Positions 61,575 to 64,000 of a stretch of 64,000 nt of DNA are shown piece after piece. Origin of the DNA: Monarcha castaneiventris obscurior (lineage: Eukaryota > Chordata > Aves > Passeriformes > Monarchidae). Each line of letters starts with the position of its first letter. The stretch's first letter is position 1. Where the stretch lies: NCBI GenBank assembly GCA_026261815.1, contig JAMPIT010000188.1, positions 415,811-479,810 on the forward strand. The letters run 5' to 3'. The notes below the pieces were generated by a model. It saw nothing but the letters and a program-made list of their open reading frames with translations, made no database searches and was not told the DNA's origin. The position numbers and the translations under genes were made by a program.

Positions 61575-62385
61575 TTGCCCGCGGCCCCCCCCCCCATTTC
61601 ACGGCCCCTCAAGGCACCCGCGGCCCCCCCCGCCCTCACGGCACCCCCCCCGCTGCCCGCGGCTTCCCCCGCCCGCCATTTCACGGCCCCTCAAGGCACC
61701 CGCGGCCCCCCCCGCCCTCACGGCACCCCCCCCGCTGCCCGCGGCTTCCCCCCCCGCCATTTCACGGCCCCTCAAGGCACCCGCGGCCCCCCCCGCCCTC
61801 ACGGCCCCCCCCCCCGCCCGCGCTTCCCTGCCCGCCATTTCACGGCCCCTCACGGCACCCGCGGCCCCCCCGCCCTCACGGCACCCCCCCCCCGTTGCCC
61901 GCGGCTTCCCCCGCCCGCCCATTTCACGGCCCCTCACGGCACCCGCGGCCCCCCCCGCCCTCACGGCACCCCCCCCGCTGCCCGCGGCTTCCCCCGCCCG
62001 CCATTTCACGGCCCCTCACGGCACCCGCGGCCCCCCCGCCCTCACGGCACCCCCCCGCTGCCCGCGGCTTCCCCCGCCCGCCATTTCACGGCCCCTCAAG
62101 GCACCCCCGGCCCCACCTGCCCTCACGGCATCCCCCTGCCACCCGCGGTTCCCCTTCCTGCCATTTTGCATCCCCTCCAGGCAGCCCCCACCCCACGCCG
62201 CCCTCCCCACATCGCCCGCTGCCCTGGCCCCCCTCTTCCCGCCATTTTGCACCCCCTCAGGGCACCTCACGCCCCACACAGCCTCAGGGGAGCCCCCCGC
62301 CGCCCACGGCCCCCCCTTCCCGCCATTTTGCACTGCCTCAGGGCACCCCCCGTTCCTGCCATTTTGCACCACCCCACAGCACCCC
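61575..62385 (+). repeat. About 80-bp minisatellite, ten or so units, each with a YY1-like motif
   Basis: Units of 72-83 bp, each with CCCGCCATTTCACGGCCCCT then CACGGCACCC and a C-run. The first seven are very similar; later ones (from about 62150) are diverged and read CCCGCCATTTTGCA. Read on the minus strand this is AAATGGCGGG or AAAATGGCGGG, the YY1 core. Long proline/arginine open frames on both strands (for example plus 61575-62531) come from the repeat. Confidence 0.9.
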
Positions 62386-62417
62386 TCAGATCACCATTTT
62401 CACACCCACAGCTGCAG

Positions 62418-62540
62418 CCGGCAGACATCCCAGGACCAGGAGGACACCCGAGCCCCCACAGAAAGACAACACCCGGACAAAAAAAGGTCAGGAAAACATC
62501 CAAAGACATCAGGGTGCCATGCAGAGCCTAGCAGCCAGAG
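62418..62540 (+). other. Possible second exon of the unidentified transcript
   Basis: Non-repetitive, lower-GC island between two minisatellites, flanked by an acceptor-like CACAGCTGCAG (ends 62417) and a good donor CAGAG|GTAAGC (62540/62541). All three frames differ in openness; no family is recognised. Confidence 0.3.
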
Positions 62541-62544
62541 GTAA

Positions 62545-63110
62545 GCCACAGGGGGGACACAGAGGGTGGGAGCCAAGGGAGGAGACCCCACAGGGACACA
62601 ATAAAGGCCAAGAGCCCAGGGAGGAGACCCCACAGGGGCACAATAAAGGCCAAGAGGCCGGGGAGGTGGCTACAGGGGGACACACAGAGGGTAGCAGTCC
62701 AGGAGGGAGACCCTACAGGGACACAATAAAGGCTGACAGCCCAGGGAGGAGTCAACAGGGACACACAGAGGGTGGGAGCCAAGGGAGAAGACCCCACAGG
62801 GACATAATAAAGGCCAAGAGCCCACAGGGGCAGCTACACAGGGACACACAGAGGGCGGAAGCCAAGGGAGAAGACCCCACAGGGACATAATAAAGGCCAA
62901 GAGCCCACAGAGGCAGCTACAGGGGGACACACAGAGGGTGGGAGCCAAGGGAGAAGACCCCACAGGGACACAATAAAAGCCAAGAGACCACAGGGGCAGC
63001 CACAGGGGGACACACACAGAGGGTGGGAGCTAAGAAGAAAGACTCCACGGGGACATAATAAAGGCCAAGAGCCATGGGGAAGCTCAGGGAATAAACACAG
63101 AGGGTCAGAG
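62545..63110 (+). repeat. About 82-bp minisatellite with AATAAA in each unit
   Basis: Seven or eight units; the first are half-length (about 41 bp) and the rest 80-84 bp. Core: GAGACCCCACAGGGACACAA then TAAAGGCCAAGAGCC, and GGGACACACAGAGGGTGGGA. Most units contain CAATAAAGG or TAATAAAGG. Minus-strand open frames through it are repeat artefacts. Confidence 0.92.
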
Positions 63111-63181
63111 AATCAGACACTACGCAGCACATACAAAGGGCACAACACACAAGTTAGGGTACAGACTCACAAGCTCGATCC

Positions 63182-63212
63182 CCTGACCCTAACCCCAACC
63201 CGCACCCCTAAC
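63182..63212. repeat. Degenerate telomere-like stretch
   Basis: Successive CCCTGA, CCCTAA, CCCCAA, CCCGCA and CCCCTAA words occur over about 30 bp, resembling a decayed (CCCTAA)n tract. It is too short and degenerate to be a true telomere. Confidence 0.35.
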
Positions 63213-63232
63213 AAGACCCCTCTCCCCCCAAA

Positions 63233-63486
63233 AGCAGCCACAAGGCAGCAAGCCTCCCCACAGCCGGAGGCCATAATCCCAAATGCTGAGCCAATGCCAG
63301 CAGCCTCCCCACAGAGAGGCAACGACCCCAATACCGAGGCAAGGGCACCACCCTCCCCACACCCACAAGTAATAGCTATAGTGCCAAGACAAGGCCAGGA
63401 CCACCACAATACCACAAGCTTACCACCGGGACAGCTCCAGACACCCGCAACAAGAGGGACAACGTGCACAGGCCAGAGACCAACAG
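63233..63486 (+). other. Possible coding exon, proline-rich, family unknown
   Basis: A non-repetitive 254-bp block between minisatellites, with a strong donor CAACAG|GTAAGA at 63486/63487. One frame stays open throughout (about 84 codons), including ASPQPEAIIPNAEP and HPQVIAIVPRQGQDHH. The acceptor (CCAAAAG) is weak. It may belong to the transcript proposed to start near 61.4 kb. Confidence 0.3.
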
Positions 63487-63689
63487 GTAAGATTCAGGGG
63501 CAAAGTGGCACAGGGCAGGGCTCAGGAATCAGGAGCAGGTGCCAGGGGCCAGCACCACACGTCAGGGTAGGCACCAGACAGCAGCGCCAGAAGTAGGGGT
63601 CAGATGCCAAGAGCAACAGGACAGTGTCAGCTATCAGGGTAGATGTCCGGTGCCAGCGTCAAGGACCAGGGGTCAGTCGGCAATGGCAC

Positions 63690-63980
63690 GCACCAGGTCC
63701 TAGGGGCCAGGTGACAGCGTCAGGTCCCAGGTGTCAGGTGTCACAGGTAGGTGTTAGGTGTCAGGGATCAGGTGACAGGCTTAGGTGTCAGGTTGCAGGG
63801 ATCAGATTACAGTGTCACATGTCAGGTCAGGTGACAGTCTCAGGGATCAGGTGTCACAGGTAGGTGTCAGGTTGCAGGGATCAGGTGACAGGCGTAGGTG
63901 TCAGGTTGCAGGGATCAGATTACAGTGTCAGGTTTCTGGTCAGGTGACTAGTGCAGGTATCAGGTGTCAGGCCCCGCCCC
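63690..63980 (+). repeat. CAGGTGTCAGG-type minisatellite
   Basis: Short words CAGGTGTCAGG, GGGATCAGGTGACAGG and GGGATCAGATTACAGTGTCA recur; a block of about 110 bp occurs twice (about 63745-63835 and 63860-63945), so there is higher-order structure. Confidence 0.85.
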
Positions 63981-64000
63981 TCACACCACACCTGTGCCAC

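Noticed and set aside
61575..62890. Plus-strand open frames of 318 and 331 codons rich in proline and histidine
   Set aside because: Stop-poor reading of the 80-bp repeat; the same array is open in several frames on both strands.
62545..63110. CRISPR-like repeat array
   Set aside because: Direct minisatellite with no unique spacers, in a vertebrate genome.

Overview
The window looks like bird nuclear DNA. About two dozen fragments of the CR1 LINE family are scattered through it, with the typical avian 3' ends (ATTCTGTG-type termini, and 'ggtcccttccaaccc' or its complement). There are LTR remnants of endogenous retroviruses, very GC-rich CpG islands, and multi-exon vertebrate genes with GT-AG introns. 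I cannot name the species; a songbird or other neoavian bird is a guess.

Layout. (1) 1-6.8 kb, + strand: the last three coding exons of FAM83H, including its long final exon; earlier exons lie before the window. (2) 9.05-21.46 kb, - strand: a complete 13-exon MAPK15 (ERK7/8) gene of about 545 codons, tail-to-tail with FAM83H, an arrangement also known next to human FAM83H. (3) 21.5-27.8 kb: the MAPK15 CpG promoter, then about 5.8 kb with no recognisable gene. (4) 27.88-38.42 kb, + strand: a complete 10-exon THUMPD2 gene (489 codons), divergent from MAPK15. (5) 41.4-45.45 kb: an ERVL-like LTR remnant, a 32-bp minisatellite, a promoter with three CCAAT boxes, a perfect heat-shock element and a TATA box, then a splice donor and a tandem array of about 152-bp units. 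Most array units carry AATAAA. The array is interrupted by a second LTR and a broken retroviral integrase fragment. (6) 46.1-47.8 kb: a CpG island containing a diverged inverted repeat of about 290 bp per arm, with YY1, ETS and NRF1 motifs. (7) 47.8-58.86 kb, + strand: exons from the middle of C2CD3, with all assessable junction phases intact but an in-frame TAG in one exon and no evident N- or C-terminal parts. (8) 60.9-64 kb: a CpG island with a GC-box array, a perfect E2F palindrome and a consensus splice donor, followed by three further families of tandem repeats and a degenerate telomere-like stretch. This may be the start of an unrecognised gene or subtelomere-like DNA.

FAM83H (keratin and CK1 scaffold), MAPK15 (ciliogenesis and autophagy kinase) and THUMPD2 (RNA guanine methyltransferase) are unrelated in pathway. 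MAPK15 and C2CD3 both relate to cilia, but nothing here shows a functional cluster. The most interesting unexplained locus is the heat-shock-type promoter feeding a tandem array of AATAAA-bearing units at 42.8-44.4 kb.

All exon boundaries were read by eye from splice motifs, phase continuity and remembered family sequences. No alignment was run.
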